Source: Litsea cubeba | Taxonomy: Eukaryota; Streptophyta; Magnoliopsida; Laurales; Lauraceae | DNA: 64,000 bases | Assembly: GCA_012931725.1 (NCBI GenBank) | Contig: CM022951.1 | Coordinates: 76,571,905-76,635,904, forward strand | Reading direction: 5' to 3' | In this document: positions 34,253 through 45,917 of the stretch, piece after piece | Layout of the letters: each line of letters begins with the position of its first letter | Position numbering within the stretch: the stretch's first letter is position 1 | Notes under the pieces: model-generated | The model's database searches: none | Told to the model about the DNA's origin: nothing | What the model saw: only the letters and a program-made list of their open reading frames with translations | Translations under genes and position numbers: made by a program

Positions 34253-35872
34253 TGGCGGTTTTAGAAGCTCGGGAATTAGGGTTTATGGAGGAGAAACCAT
34301 CAGCTGGAGGGAAAGGAGACGAAAGAGATGAAATGAAGAACAGAACAGGAACAAAACTTATATAGGGTTGGCTGGGCCCGCACATTCTACCGGTAGAACT
34401 ACCGGTAGATAACGTTCTACCGGTAGAACTACCGGTGGAGACTTTGTGGCAAATTCTTAGCTTCTCTGCCTCATTTTTCTTCTTTTGAACCGGTATTCCT
34501 ACCGGTACTGCCATTCATTCATCTGGGCCCTCACGTTCTACCGGTAGAACTACCGGTAGATACTTCGTAGTAAAATCCTAGCTTCTCTGCCTTATTTTTT
34601 TCCTTTTTAACCGGTATTTCTACCGGTACTGCCATTCATTCATCATCATTTTTTTTTTTTTTTTTGAATGAATGACTTGGCTAAGAATCCAACACATTCT
34701 TCTTCTGATTTTCAAAACTTTTATCCAACGATTGATTTGAGAATGGATCTCACTTAATTCCAACGAAGTGACTTATTCGCGAATTCCTCAAGAACGCAAT
34801 GGAATACCAGAAGTCTCCATGAATAGAGTATCTTCGTATCAGTCAATCACAAACCCACAGCCGTCAATCACAAACCACAGCCAAAACATAGAAGATCATC
34901 TTCACTTCAAGGTCATCCTTAGCCTCATCATAACCAAGCCCAATTTCTGTAACACCACCATATTCCACCTGCAGAAATCACCCCAAAACCCCCCATTCCT
35001 CCTTGCCTCCTTTACACCGGTTCCCTAAGGTTTAGCACAAGAATAGGGAATATAAAACATGGCTCAAACAGGGGTACAAGGGTGACTCTTTTCTGGTTTT
35101 ATAAACAACAAATTTCCTTGTATTAACAGTTTGTGTCACCACTTCTAAAAGATGTAAAATTAATGCAATTCAAGGCTACAAAAGTATGAACTTGCAAGTG
35201 TGTGGAAACCACTCTATCACTCAAAGCACTCAAAAAAAATAAGGGATATGGTACGAATTCAATTCAATGTGATGAGTAACTCACACAATCATTCAAAGAC
35301 ACATAGTAATCAAAGAAGGCATACATCATGCATTTCACGAAAGTGAAACTCCAAATGAGAATTGCAATGAAATGAATGCAAGGCTTGTATTTGCAAATTC
35401 TAAGTTGTGAGAAAGTAACTATATGCATGAAAAATTAACTAAATGCAGGAATGAAATTCATGCCTCTCCCCCCCCAACTTGAATGAAACATTGTCCTCAA
35501 TGAGTAAAACAACTCAGAACAAAGGGAAAAGAGAGGAACGAAGTTACCAATCTACGAAGGTTGGTGCTGAAGAATGAATAACCTGCTGAGACTTAGACAC
35601 CAATTATTAGTTAGAAACAAAAACAGGGCAAGCACAGATGGTGCACCCCAAAAACCATCCACTTTTCAAAAGATAGAAATGAAGAATGAATTGTTGGTCT
35701 TTTAAAGTCAGATTCCAAGACATCACACTAAAGAACGAGGTGATACGGAGTAGCATCATCCGCTATTTCTTTTGAGATGCAATTAGGCCAATCTAGCATA
35801 CAAAGAGATAAAGACATTAAACAGTGAAAAACAAATTGCACGCAAGATGGCAACTAACAGATTCAAGAAAGC
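34253..35872 (-). other. non-coding spacer between pol and the third ORF
   Basis: Internal element sequence with no supported ORF. Copies and part copies of the LTR palindrome TCTACCGGTAGA recur between 34383 and 34632, ahead of the third ORF. The region could hold a promoter or splice acceptor for that ORF; this is inference. A T homopolymer lies at 34650-34664. Confidence 0.6.
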
Positions 35873-38800
35873 TTAAGAACTAGTGGCTTCCGGATAAACC
35901 GGGTCCACTAATTCTTCCACAATGTCCTCTTTTGAAAAATTCTCCAAAAATGGTTTAAGTCTTTGCCCATTTACTTTAAAAATCTTTCCATCACTGTTAT
36001 GAAAAACCTCAATAGCTCCATGAGGGTAGATTTTATGCACAACATAAGGTCCAGTCCATCTTGACCTTAACTTACCTGGATGGAGATGAAGTTTTGAGTT
36101 ATATAAAAGGACCTTTTGTCCCACCTGAAAGTCATTCCTCACAATGTGTTTATCATGAAAAGCTTTGACCTTGGACTTGTAAATGCTAGCATTCTCATAA
36201 GCCTCTCTCCTCATCTCTTCTAACTCATTCATTTGAAAATTCCTAAGAACACCTGCTTTGGGTAAAGAGAAATTCAATGTCTTGAGAGCCCAAAATGCTT
36301 TATGCTCAATTTCAACAGGAAGATGACACGTCTTGCCATAAACAAGCCTATACGGAGACATTCCTAAAACTGTCTTGTAGGCCGTGCGATAGGCCCATAA
36401 GGCATCAGTCAACCTAGTTGACCAATCCTTCCTATTAGGATTCACAGTTTTTTCCAAAATATGCTTGATCTCCCTATTGGCTAACTCAGCTTGCCCATTA
36501 GTTTGAGGATGATAGGCAGTGGACACCTTATGAGTGATCCCATACTTGGCCATCAAGGCCGCGAATGGACGATTACAGAAGTGGGTGCCTTGATCACTAA
36601 TCATGGCCTTGGGCATCCCAAACCGAGACAAGATATTCTCCTTCATGAATTTGACCACAACCTTGTGGTCATTGGTCCTAGTGGGAATAGCCTCTACCCA
36701 CTTGGACACATAATCTACAGCCAGAAGGATGTAAAGGAACCCATAAGAACTAGGGAAAGGACCCATAAAATCAATACCCCAGCAATCAAAGATCTCTATG
36801 ATAAGCATGGGCTGAAGGGGCATGGCATTCCTCTTGGAAATGGCTCCTAATTGCTGACATTGAGGACAAGTTTTACAGAAGTCATGGGCATCTCTAAAAA
36901 GAGTGGGCCAAAAGAAGCCACACTGCAAAATCTTTGCAGTAGTCTTTTTTGAAGAAAAGTGACCCCCACACGCCTCAGTGTGGCAGAATGACAAGATACT
37001 CTGTTGCTCCGACTCCGGTACACACCTCCTAATAATCTGATCAGCACAATACTTGTAAAGATAAGGATCATCGAAAGCGTACTTTCTCACCTCCACTAAG
37101 AATCTCCTTCTCACTTGAGAAGTCCAGTCACTAGGGAGCTGCCCTGTCACGAGATAATTGACAATATCCGCATACCACGGACATGTCGACACTGAATACA
37201 ACTGCTCATCGGGAAAAGAATCAAGGACTGGAAGATGGGATGACTTATCCTCAAAATCAAGTCGCGAAAGATGATCCGCGACTACATTCTCAACACCCTT
37301 TTTATCCTTGATAGTGATGTTAAACTCTTGGAGCAACAAAACCCACCGAATGAGACGCGCTTTTGCGTCTTGTTTGCTCATCAGATACTTGAGCGCTGCG
37401 TGATCAGTAAAAACAACAATAGGAGAACCTATGATATATGATCTGAACTTATCAAGAGCAAAGACCACAGCTAGCAACTCTTTCTCTGTGGTGGTGTAAT
37501 TGACCTGAGCATCATTTAAAGTTTTGCTTGCATAAGCAATAGCAAAAGGGACTTTACATCTTCTTTGACCCAAAACAGCACCAATGGCATAGTCACTGGC
37601 GTCACACATCAATTCAAAAGGAAGAGTCCAATCTGGGGCTTGCATAATAGGTGGAGAAGTGAGGCACGCTTTCAAAGCGCTGAAGGCTTTCTCACAAGCC
37701 TCGGTCCAAACAAATGGTGCATCCTTGGTCAAAAGATTGCACAAAGGGCGTGCAATAGCGCTGAAAGCACGAATGAAGCGCCTATAAAAACCACAGTGAC
37801 CTAAGAAGGATCGTATATCCTTGACGCACTTGGGAGAAGGTAATTGTGAGATCAACTCCACCTTTGCCTTGTCTACCTCAATACCTCTAGGAGACACTAT
37901 ATGGCCTAAAACAATCCCTTGTGTTACCATAAAGTGACACTTCTCCCAATTTAAAACCAACTTCTTCTCCTCACACCTCTCTAGGACTTTCTCTAAATTC
38001 TTTAAACACCCCGCAAAGCTATCTCCAAAAACAGAAAAATCATCCATGAATACCTCCAAGAAATCTCCGACCATGTCATCAAAAATACCCATCATGCACC
38101 TTTGAAAGGTGCCAGGGGCATTGCATAATCCAAAAGGCATGCGCCTATAAGCAAAGGTCCCAAAGGGACAAGTGAAAACAGTCTTCTCTTGATCTTCCAA
38201 AGACACCTCAATCTGATTGTATCCAGAATAGCCATCCAAAAAGCAGTAGAAAGTATGACTTGCCACTCTCTCTAAAACTTGATCAATGAAAGGAAGTGGG
38301 AAATGGTCTTTCTTTGTACTGGCATTAAGCTTTCGGTAATCAATGCAGACTCTCCACCCCGTGGCAACTCTAGTAGGGATCAATTCTCCTTGTTCATTAG
38401 CCACAACAGTTACCCCTGCCTTCTTCGGCACTACTTGAATAGGACTCACCCATTTGCTATCAGCGACAGGATAGATAATCCCAGCATCTAACAATTTCAG
38501 AACCTCCTTCCTTACCACATCTTTCAAAACAGGGTTTAATCTACGCTGGGGTTGACGGGAAGGTTTGACATCATCTTCTAAATGAATCCTATGGGTGCAA
38601 ATTAAGGGATTAATCCCTTGTATATCAGCTAAGGTCCACCCAATTGCTCTTTTGTGCATACCTAAGACCTCCAAAAGCTGGGTCTCTTGGTGTTCCTCAA
38701 GAGAAGAGGAAATCACCACAGGATATGACTCATCAACTCCAAGAAAAGCATACTTTACCGAAGAAGGTAAGGGTTTCAACTCAAGTGTAGGGGCCTTCTC

Positions 38801-41689
38801 ACTGCTAGGCATTGACTTGGATTCCGATTTCGGAAGCTCCTCAAACTTTGGTGTCCAAAATGTCGCACCCTTTACCTCCTCAACATCATCCAATAGGGAG
38901 TAAAGATAATCTACCTCTGGGGATTCAAGAAACTCCCTCTCCTCTTGGGTCAAGAATGTCTCCAATGGATCTGTATACGAATGTGTGTTCACATGTTCTT
39001 GAATCAAACTCTCTACCAAACTCACCTCATGTATCTCCTCATCATCTCCCAATTGTGAGGCGACATTGTAGATGTTCAGATCAAGGGTCATGTTTCCAAA
39101 GGTGATGGACATGTTCCCATTCCTAACCTTGATGACTGAATCTATGGTGGCTAGGAAAGGACGACCTAGAATGATAGGGGCTTGGTCACTAACCCCTTGA
39201 TTTGGACATGTGTCCAACACAATGAAATCTGCGGGATACACGAAACTTCCTATCTGAACTAACACATCCTTCAAAATCCCCTTTGGAACTCTAACACTCC
39301 TATCGGCCAGCTGAAGCGTGATCGAGGTGGGCTGAAGTTCCTCCAACCCAAGTTGGAGATAAACAGAGTACGGTAGAAGATTGACACTCACCCCTAGATC
39401 ACACAAAGCTCTCTCTATCTTCTTTCCCCCTATCTCTACTGAAATGCACGGACAACCAGGATCCTTGAATTTTGGAGGAAGAGAACCAGAGATGGTGGTA
39501 CTGACATTAGCTGCTAGGAGAACCTTGTTTTGATGCAAGAACTTGCGTTTGTAAGTGCACAAGTCCTTAAGATACTTCGCATAGACAGGAATGTGTTGGA
39601 TAGCATCCAAGAGAGGAATGTTTAGCTTGACTTGAGAGAAAAGCTCCCTAAGAGACTCTGCAAGATCTGGCCTGGATTTCCCTCTCAACCTCTGAGGGAA
39701 AGGGGCTGGGGGTTGGAAAGCTTGGACTCTAGGGTCTTGAATGGTAGAAGTGGAAGACTCAACTTTCTTAGGTTCATTGGACTCATTAAATTTCCTTGAA
39801 GATTCATTCCCAGCCTCAGAATTTTTAGGCTCCTCCACTTCTTGCAAAGCAGGGGGTGCCTTGGAAGTAGAAAATTCAGGTTTACTTGGCTTGGGAGGGG
39901 TGGTATTATCAATGATCTTACCACTTCTCAGAATGGTTACAGATTTAAGATGCTCCACTCGAGCATCCGACCCACCGGAATCTTCCACAAAGTGTTGGCC
40001 TTGAGCATTTGGAATAGCTTGGGTAGGCAAGGCACCCCTTGTGGTTTGACTAGCACTCACCGCATTGGTAAGTGTAGTTAATTGAGATTTGATGTTCTCA
40101 AGAGTCCTGTTGTTCTGCTCATTGATGGAAGTCTGACTATTCAAAAAGGCTTGAAAGGTATCTTCTAGACTTCTCTTATGGGGAGGCTGATATGGAGCAT
40201 GACCCTGTTGGGGTCCTTGTTGTTGAAAGTGCTGATAAGAATGAGGTGGAAACTGTTGCTGAGATGGGAATCTCTGCTGCTGATATTGTGGGGCAGAATG
40301 AAAGAATTGCCCTTGACTCTGATTAGACTGAGGAAATTGCCCTTGATTGTGATAGGGCTGAGAAAATTGCCCTTGATTTTGATAGGGCTGAGACTGAAAA
40401 CCCGTAGAGCCAAGATTTTGGGATGGGGGAGGGTTGTCCCTCCACCGAAAATTAGGATGATCATTGTACCTGGGGTTGAAATTCTGAAATTGGTTAGATT
40501 GGAAAGAAGATTTCTGCTGGGGACTCACAGCATTGACATCAAATGGAGGGTTACCATGGAGCAACTCCTTAATCGAAGGAATGGTAGGGCAATTGTCTGT
40601 GCCATGATCATTTTGTGAACAAATTGCACAAGATTGCTCCACTTGAGCAACTGATGTAGGAGGAATCTCACTAACTCTTTTCAGCTCTAGACCTTCTATC
40701 TGACGGGTAAGTTGAGCTATCCTAACACTCAAATCCTCCTTCTCACTCAGAGTAAATTTTCCTGCACTAGGAACACTAGGAAACACATTTGGAATAGTTC
40801 TATCATTAGGATTGGTAGTATCCCAAACTTGATACTGCTCTGCCAAACTCTCCAAATATGCATAAGCTTCATGCGGTTCCTTGGCACGGAAAGTACCATT
40901 GCACATCATATCAATGAACTGTTTATTTGTTGAACTCAATCCCTCATAAAAGATCGTAACCAACTCAGGGATAGTAAAACCATGATGAGGGACCAAGTTC
41001 AACGTCTCATGAAACCGATCCCAACATTGATGAAAAGACTCTCCCTCTTTTTCAGCAAAACTCTGGATATTCTTCTTTAACGCAATTGTTTTCTGATGAG
41101 AAAAGTACTTTTTATAAAACTCTCTTTGCAATTGATCCCATGTGGTGATTCGCACAGATCTCAGATTGTTCAACCAATTTTTGGCATTCCCCTTCAAAGA
41201 GAAAGGAAACAGTCGAAGCTTGGCTGACTCTCTTTGAGTTGCAGGGCACATGGTTTCAATTATGGCATTGAACTCTTTGACATGCAAATAAGGCATTTCA
41301 GATGTCATTCCATGAAAATTGGGAATATGAGTCAAAACATTTGGTTTGACCTGATATGCATTTGCACCGTGAGCTTCATCTACTATGCGAGATGGAGCAT
41401 CAGTCCACCTAGGAGTCAAATAATCATCCATTGTCCTAGGTGGTACAGCTTGATTATGTTGATGACGGGGGTCATTATTATTCAGGTGATTCGCCATTGA
41501 TTCCAAAGTAGGATCGGGCAGATGCAGGTCAACAAAAATGTCAATCCCTGGCCAATCAAATATCGGAACTTCTTCAAGATCTATTCTGACCAATCTGTTG
41601 TGTATGTCCCTATGGTAATGTGAGGACATATACAACAAATAACCCCAATTATCAAAATAATCACCTAATTCTAATAGAAATAAAAACAA
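35873..41689 (-). CDS. gag-pol polyprotein of the Athila-like element, intact
   Basis: 1938 codons without a stop. Order by approximate residue: gag core about 120-290 (LRLFPFSLKGNAKNWL near 158); zinc knuckle CAICSQNDHGTDNC near 352-365, a perfect CX2CX4HX4C; protease near 763 with CDLG as the active-site block, the DLG form seen in Athila relatives; reverse transcriptase about 1065-1260 with FMDD near 1214; RNase H about 1350-1470 starting at CDASDYAIG; integrase zinc finger (HTEACGGHF ... CKTCPQC) near 1567-1605; integrase core with D in GIDFMG near 1637, D in SDQGTHF near 1698 and E in AELANREIK near 1734; and a GPYVV chromodomain-less tail near 1890. The first ATG (41689) lies only 48 bp from the primer site. 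M21 (MSSHYHRDIH) is an alternative start. Every catalytic block is present, so the protein could be active. Confidence 0.92.
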   Translation of the reverse strand: MFLFLLELGDYFDNWGYLLYMSSHYHRDIHNRLVRIDLEEVPIFDWPGIDIFVDLHLPDPTLESMANHLNNNDPRHQHNQAVPPRTMDDYLTPRWTDAPSRIVDEAHGANAYQVKPNVLTHIPNFHGMTSEMPYLHVKEFNAIIETMCPATQRESAKLRLFPFSLKGNAKNWLNNLRSVRITTWDQLQREFYKKYFSHQKTIALKKNIQSFAEKEGESFHQCWDRFHETLNLVPHHGFTIPELVTIFYEGLSSTNKQFIDMMCNGTFRAKEPHEAYAYLESLAEQYQVWDTTNPNDRTIPNVFPSVPSAGKFTLSEKEDLSVRIAQLTRQIEGLELKRVSEIPPTSVAQVEQSCAICSQNDHGTDNCPTIPSIKELLHGNPPFDVNAVSPQQKSSFQSNQFQNFNPRYNDHPNFRWRDNPPPSQNLGSTGFQSQPYQNQGQFSQPYHNQGQFPQSNQSQGQFFHSAPQYQQQRFPSQQQFPPHSYQHFQQQGPQQGHAPYQPPHKRSLEDTFQAFLNSQTSINEQNNRTLENIKSQLTTLTNAVSASQTTRGALPTQAIPNAQGQHFVEDSGGSDARVEHLKSVTILRSGKIIDNTTPPKPSKPEFSTSKAPPALQEVEEPKNSEAGNESSRKFNESNEPKKVESSTSTIQDPRVQAFQPPAPFPQRLRGKSRPDLAESLRELFSQVKLNIPLLDAIQHIPVYAKYLKDLCTYKRKFLHQNKVLLAANVSTTISGSLPPKFKDPGCPCISVEIGGKKIERALCDLGVSVNLLPYSVYLQLGLEELQPTSITLQLADRSVRVPKGILKDVLVQIGSFVYPADFIVLDTCPNQGVSDQAPIILGRPFLATIDSVIKVRNGNMSITFGNMTLDLNIYNVASQLGDDEEIHEVSLVESLIQEHVNTHSYTDPLETFLTQEEREFLESPEVDYLYSLLDDVEEVKGATFWTPKFEELPKSESKSMPSSEKAPTLELKPLPSSVKYAFLGVDESYPVVISSSLEEHQETQLLEVLGMHKRAIGWTLADIQGINPLICTHRIHLEDDVKPSRQPQRRLNPVLKDVVRKEVLKLLDAGIIYPVADSKWVSPIQVVPKKAGVTVVANEQGELIPTRVATGWRVCIDYRKLNASTKKDHFPLPFIDQVLERVASHTFYCFLDGYSGYNQIEVSLEDQEKTVFTCPFGTFAYRRMPFGLCNAPGTFQRCMMGIFDDMVGDFLEVFMDDFSVFGDSFAGCLKNLEKVLERCEEKKLVLNWEKCHFMVTQGIVLGHIVSPRGIEVDKAKVELISQLPSPKCVKDIRSFLGHCGFYRRFIRAFSAIARPLCNLLTKDAPFVWTEACEKAFSALKACLTSPPIMQAPDWTLPFELMCDASDYAIGAVLGQRRCKVPFAIAYASKTLNDAQVNYTTTEKELLAVVFALDKFRSYIIGSPIVVFTDHAALKYLMSKQDAKARLIRWVLLLQEFNITIKDKKGVENVVADHLSRLDFEDKSSHLPVLDSFPDEQLYSVSTCPWYADIVNYLVTGQLPSDWTSQVRRRFLVEVRKYAFDDPYLYKYCADQIIRRCVPESEQQSILSFCHTEACGGHFSSKKTTAKILQCGFFWPTLFRDAHDFCKTCPQCQQLGAISKRNAMPLQPMLIIEIFDCWGIDFMGPFPSSYGFLYILLAVDYVSKWVEAIPTRTNDHKVVVKFMKENILSRFGMPKAMISDQGTHFCNRPFAALMAKYGITHKVSTAYHPQTNGQAELANREIKHILEKTVNPNRKDWSTRLTDALWAYRTAYKTVLGMSPYRLVYGKTCHLPVEIEHKAFWALKTLNFSLPKAGVLRNFQMNELEEMRREAYENASIYKSKVKAFHDKHIVRNDFQVGQKVLLYNSKLHLHPGKLRSRWTGPYVVHKIYPHGAIEVFHNSDGKIFKVNGQRLKPFLENFSKEDIVEELVDPVYPEATSS

Positions 41690-41736
41690 AAGAACAAGAA
41701 GAAATACTCACAAAGCTGTTTTACCTCAATTGCCGT

Positions 41737-41754
41737 TCCCCGGCAACGGCGCCA
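41737..41754 (-). other. primer binding site, tRNA-Asp type
   Basis: TGGCGCCGTTGCCGGGGA on the minus strand, four bases from the LTR edge at 41759. It is complementary to the 3' end of plant tRNA-Asp, the primer used by Athila and related Ty3/gypsy elements. Confidence 0.85.
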
Positions 41755-41758
41755 GAAA

Positions 41759-43321
41759 TGCTTAGCTGTTTTCTGTGATGTTGGATTTGTCCTAAGCGGA
41801 GGACATGATTTGTCGCTGTGTAGCACTTCACTCTTGAAGAGGTCGAATCCACAGGGAACGGACTAGGGTTTCAGCTCTAGAGGACTTCTTTTGGTCGAGA
41901 GTGACCAACTTTTGTTCAATGGGTGTAATTAATTCTAAGCTAAGGACTGATTAAAACTGCAGAAAACTGAATGAAAATGTTATGCTAAAGAGATGATTCA
42001 ACCTAGGGTTCAGACCACCCAGATTTTTATGGTTTCATCTTCCTCTTCATTCTGCAAATAAGAATTGAATCAATCCAATTCTCACCTGGAAGATTTCTTC
42101 GTGAAAATCAAATATCAATCTGAGTGAATAATTCCCAAAGAGATTCCTAGACATTCAATTCGATAATCTGAGAGTCATCGACCCAAGCACTAGTCGTATC
42201 ATTTCAGATGAACACAATTAGTCAAGGGCTTAACATCTCAATTATGATTTCTTGAAGCGGATCATCAATGGAAGTTATCTTTTATCATGAAAACATAATC
42301 AGGAAGAAGAACCATACAAAACCCAGGTTGAATTCCCCTTAGGTTAAACCATCTGTAATTCTACCCCTCCATTAATGGAGAATTCTTCAAACAGATTAAA
42401 TGGAAGTAAGAAAGCAGTAAGAACATAATTGAAAGATTACCTCTAATAAAACTTGAATTAATATGAAGGATTCTGTCTTAAAACAAGAGCTGAACAAAAT
42501 TGAATACCAATCTTCAATGGAAACTACATCTACATTAATCTAAGGAAGGAAGAGAGAAAAAGGAAAGGAGGCTGCTGGGAAAATAACACAATTCCTGGAT
42601 GGCCCTAATTTTCGAGTTATATTCCTTTATATAGGTTCCCACAACTTTAATTACAAAACTGCCCCAAAAACTAGAATTCGATCCAAATCCGAGTGTTCTA
42701 CCGGTAGAACTACCGGTTTAACAGGTGAATTCTTCATGCCAGAACTTCTGCTGAAATATAAGCCCCTTCTACCGGTAGAAATTGCGGTTGACTTCACTTC
42801 TACCGGTAGAACTTGCGGTTTAACAGGTAAAAGTCTTCTGTCTGAACTCTCGGCTGGAATTTTAGCCACTTCTACCGGTAGGACTTCACTTCTACCGGTA
42901 GAACTTCACTTCTACCGGTAGAACTTGCAGTTGACCAGTGGAAATCTTCTGTCTGAACTCTCGGCTGGAATGTTAGCCACTTCTACCGGTAGAACTTGCG
43001 GTAGACTGATAAAAATCTCAGGATCTGTCATTTCTACCGGTAGAACTTGCGGTTGACAGATGGAAGTCTCCTGTCTGAACTCTCTGCTGGAAAATCAGCC
43101 TCTTCTACCGGTAGTACTTGCGGTTGACTGATGGGGACCAGTTTCTTTACTCTCTACTTGATCCATTCATCCTCCAGAAGCTTCATTCTTTATCAAATTT
43201 CTGCAATCGGCCAAAAACCAATATTCGTGTAAACTTATATGAAATTAACGGAATTAAACACGAATGAAGGTGATGGAAAGGCAATTAAGTCTCTAATTGC
43301 TTAATAATTAGTTACTTATCA
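41759..43321 (-). repeat. 5' LTR of the Athila-like element
   Basis: Same length as the other LTR and nearly the same sequence, offset by 11,084 bp. The nine-copy palindrome array is at 42697-43115. In element orientation this LTR should carry the promoter for gag-pol. Confidence 0.93.
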
Positions 43322-43520
43322 GAGAGCACTCTAGCACTATTGCCGAGATGCATTCTTGCACTATTGCCGAGATAGATGCATTCTGACACTGTTGCCGAGA
43401 TGTATATATACGACCGAGACCAAGATCTGTCTAATTGGTACTCTTACCGAAACTAGGATAATCTCGATAGTTCGAAAATGTTCTACACAATAATGCTATT
43501 TAGGCCCCGGCCCACCCCCC
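43322..43520 (-). mobile_element. older gypsy-type LTR, left-hand part
   Basis: Continues the LTR split at 30674. Three imperfect copies of a unit like GCACTATTGCCGAGATGCAT lie at 43331-43405. In minus orientation they sit upstream of the TATA-like box at about 30375, which is where U3 enhancer repeats are often found. Confidence 0.4.
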
Positions 43521-44520
43521 AAAAAACAATCGACGCCAGACCTTTATCCCTTTCCGGACAGGGTCCTGAGAATGGATACATCAAGATGGCTCTCATCTAA
43601 AAAAAAAAAAAAACGCAAACCCAGATTTTCAGCACCGCTTCTCATTAATGAAAGCCACTCATTTAAAAGCAAAGTAATTTTCCACCACTGCTATTCCACG
43701 TCCATCCTGCAGATAGGGGCGCCGGGTGCACCTGGGCCGGGCTAAATGTGAACATGCTGTCCTGGCCGGCACAAAGCCCCTACTGGGACCAAGGTTCGGG
43801 CCAGACCATTGATCAGCAGAACTCAGATCAGACCCAGGCCTCGTGTACTTGAATTACATATATATAATTTTGCACTTGGGCTTAGATTTACCCCGCGCAA
43901 ATGGAGGCTCGGACAGTGATGTTGACTTTGTGGAAGAACACGCAAGTGGTAGTAGTATAGTAGTGTCCACCAGGCACCAACTTCATAGTTGGGTCCAAAT
44001 CAGAACATGCACCTAAAGTTGTATTTGTTTTCCAAGTGTGAAGAAAGAACGAAGGAATGTGCGTAAGAACATTTCTATGCACAGAGGGATAAGCAAGCAT
44101 AAAGGGCCAAGCAGGTATGGTCTCCTTGTGGTTTTTTTTTTGCTAAATATTCTCTTTGTTTTATCCGCACCTCCATGCCACAAAGGGAACAGGATCTTTC
44201 CGATAAGGTTCTAGTCCACAGATTCCTTTTTATCGTCTCTCCCATATTCTTCCTATGTGGGAGTGGATGGAGTGTGACCTAGCCGAAATGAAGTTCCATG
44301 CTATTAAAATCAGCCACTATGCTATTCATTGAATGTTATTAATAAAAAATGAGTTGGTCTCACTGTAAGTTTGAGAATATTATTCATGATATAATTAACA
44401 CAATCTTGTACATTACCAATGATATGCTCAATCTTATGGTGAGATTAGCTCATTTTCAATTAAAATTTGAAGACATCTCATAAATATGGTGGATGTTCAT
44501 TATAAATATTTTAAAAAGAT
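43521..44520. other. intergenic, no gene recognised
   Basis: No exon or element end was fixed. The 70-codon minus-strand frame at 43888-44100 has no domain. Confidence 0.35.
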
Positions 44521-44524
44521 TTTT

Positions 44525-45370
44525 GTATATAACCCCCTAAGGATTGTAGGATCTGCAAAATAAGCAACTGAGATTTTAGTATTTGTAAATAGGCCCTTGC
44601 CTTTTTTTTTAATACCTTTCATGTCCCCGAAATCAATATTATTAGGAAGAATGGGCAGCCACTAAGAGATTTGTGTTGGATTTTTTTTATATAAATGACA
44701 GTTTTGCCTCACATCTATTAAATAAAAATGAGTATATTATTATTTATAAAAATATCATTATTTTATCTCAAGTTCCAATGGTTTTTCTCAATAACTCTCA
44801 CTTGTACGGGACTAGGGGTGGGCCCAAGCCCCACCTATATCTGAGAAAAGTTTAAAATCCCCCTCTTTAAATTCTAAAAATTAAATATATATATATTTTT
44901 TTACATTTGCTAGTTCCCCCCAATATTTCTTTTATACCCTCTACAAATGAAGCACAATCATATATTTTGAACCTATCATTAATACAAAGGTGGGTCATGT
45001 GTGTATTGGATAAATCATAATCGATTATAAGTATAGGTGTTGATTGTTATCATGATCAATTTGGATTTAATTAAATGAGCCTTGTATTGATAAAATAATA
45101 AGTTTATATAGGGCTATTATCTCCCACTAAGTACAATTGTTAATGTTACATACTTTATAAAAAAGATTTAGTCTAAGCTTTTGAAATTATGCATAAAAGG
45201 ATAAAAGAAATGGACGAAAGTGTCATTTCGCTCTAAAAACCTATGGTGGTTGAAAGACTATTGATTTTGAGGACACAAAATATATTAAAATGAAAATATA
45301 GAAGCCTATTTACAAATACTAAAACTTCAGAGGCTATTTATAAATTCTAAAAAGCTCTATTTCAAATTTT
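44525..45370. mobile_element. probable long-TIR non-autonomous element (Mutator-like)
   Basis: Text at about 44568-44650 (GATTTTAGTATTTGTAAATAGG and on through GAAATCAATA) returns inverted at about 45250-45340. The match is about 80 bp long with scattered differences. Exact ends and target duplication were not resolved. No transposase remnant was seen. Confidence 0.5.
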
Positions 45371-45917
45371 TTATTAGGTAGGCTTCAGGGTGACTTTCAT
45401 TCCTTCCACTGGCATTGTGAGAAGCGTGTGGAAGATCATTGTTATTTGTTAAGCGTCAAAATGGAAGAAAAGACAAGATATCGCATAAAGTCGGGTAAGA
45501 CCGACTTCTTTTAAATTATACTCGTCACTATTATGTTGAAATTAAAAGTGAATGAAGAAGTAAATGGAGGTACTGGATAATATACGTTTTGTAGTTCACC
45601 TATTTTGTCTTCATATATATACAATCGACCTCTAAGACCTGGGGGGCCAAGAAAAATGTCCGAACGATTTTGAATGAATGACATCACCATTCAGTAATGT
45701 TTGAACCCTTGCCTAATTGTATTTTTAGTTATGGTTGGCTTTAAAACCACGCAATGTACAATGAGGTGTGTGTTACTCGCGAGGACATGCGTGCGCTGGG
45801 GTGGCCAAAGGTAAATAGGTGTCATCAATGTATTCATGTCACGGAAGTGTGTGTAAGAGGTGTAATGGGGTCGGGTTGTACTAAACAGGTCGGATCCGTT
45901 TATTAAATATGTTATAC

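Larger units (their letters stand above)
30675..43321 (-). mobile_element. complete Athila-like Ty3/gypsy retrotransposon, recent insertion
   Basis: The element is 12,647 bp. LTRs at 30675-32237 and 41759-43321 are both 1563 bp with TG...CA ends. Perfect 5-bp target duplication GAGAG (30670-30674 and 43322-43326). In minus orientation the order is LTR, primer site, gag-pol (41689-35873), third ORF (about 34252-32804), purine tract, LTR. Comparing the LTRs by eye I see one substitution (G at about 32056 against A at about 43140). This means a very recent insertion. The tRNA-Asp-type primer site, DLG-type protease and extra ORF after pol point to the Athila/Tat side of Ty3/gypsy. Confidence 0.93.

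Noticed and set aside
36491..41500. Plus-strand and off-frame open frames within gag-pol
   Set aside because: All overlap the 1938-codon polyprotein that has every gypsy motif in order.
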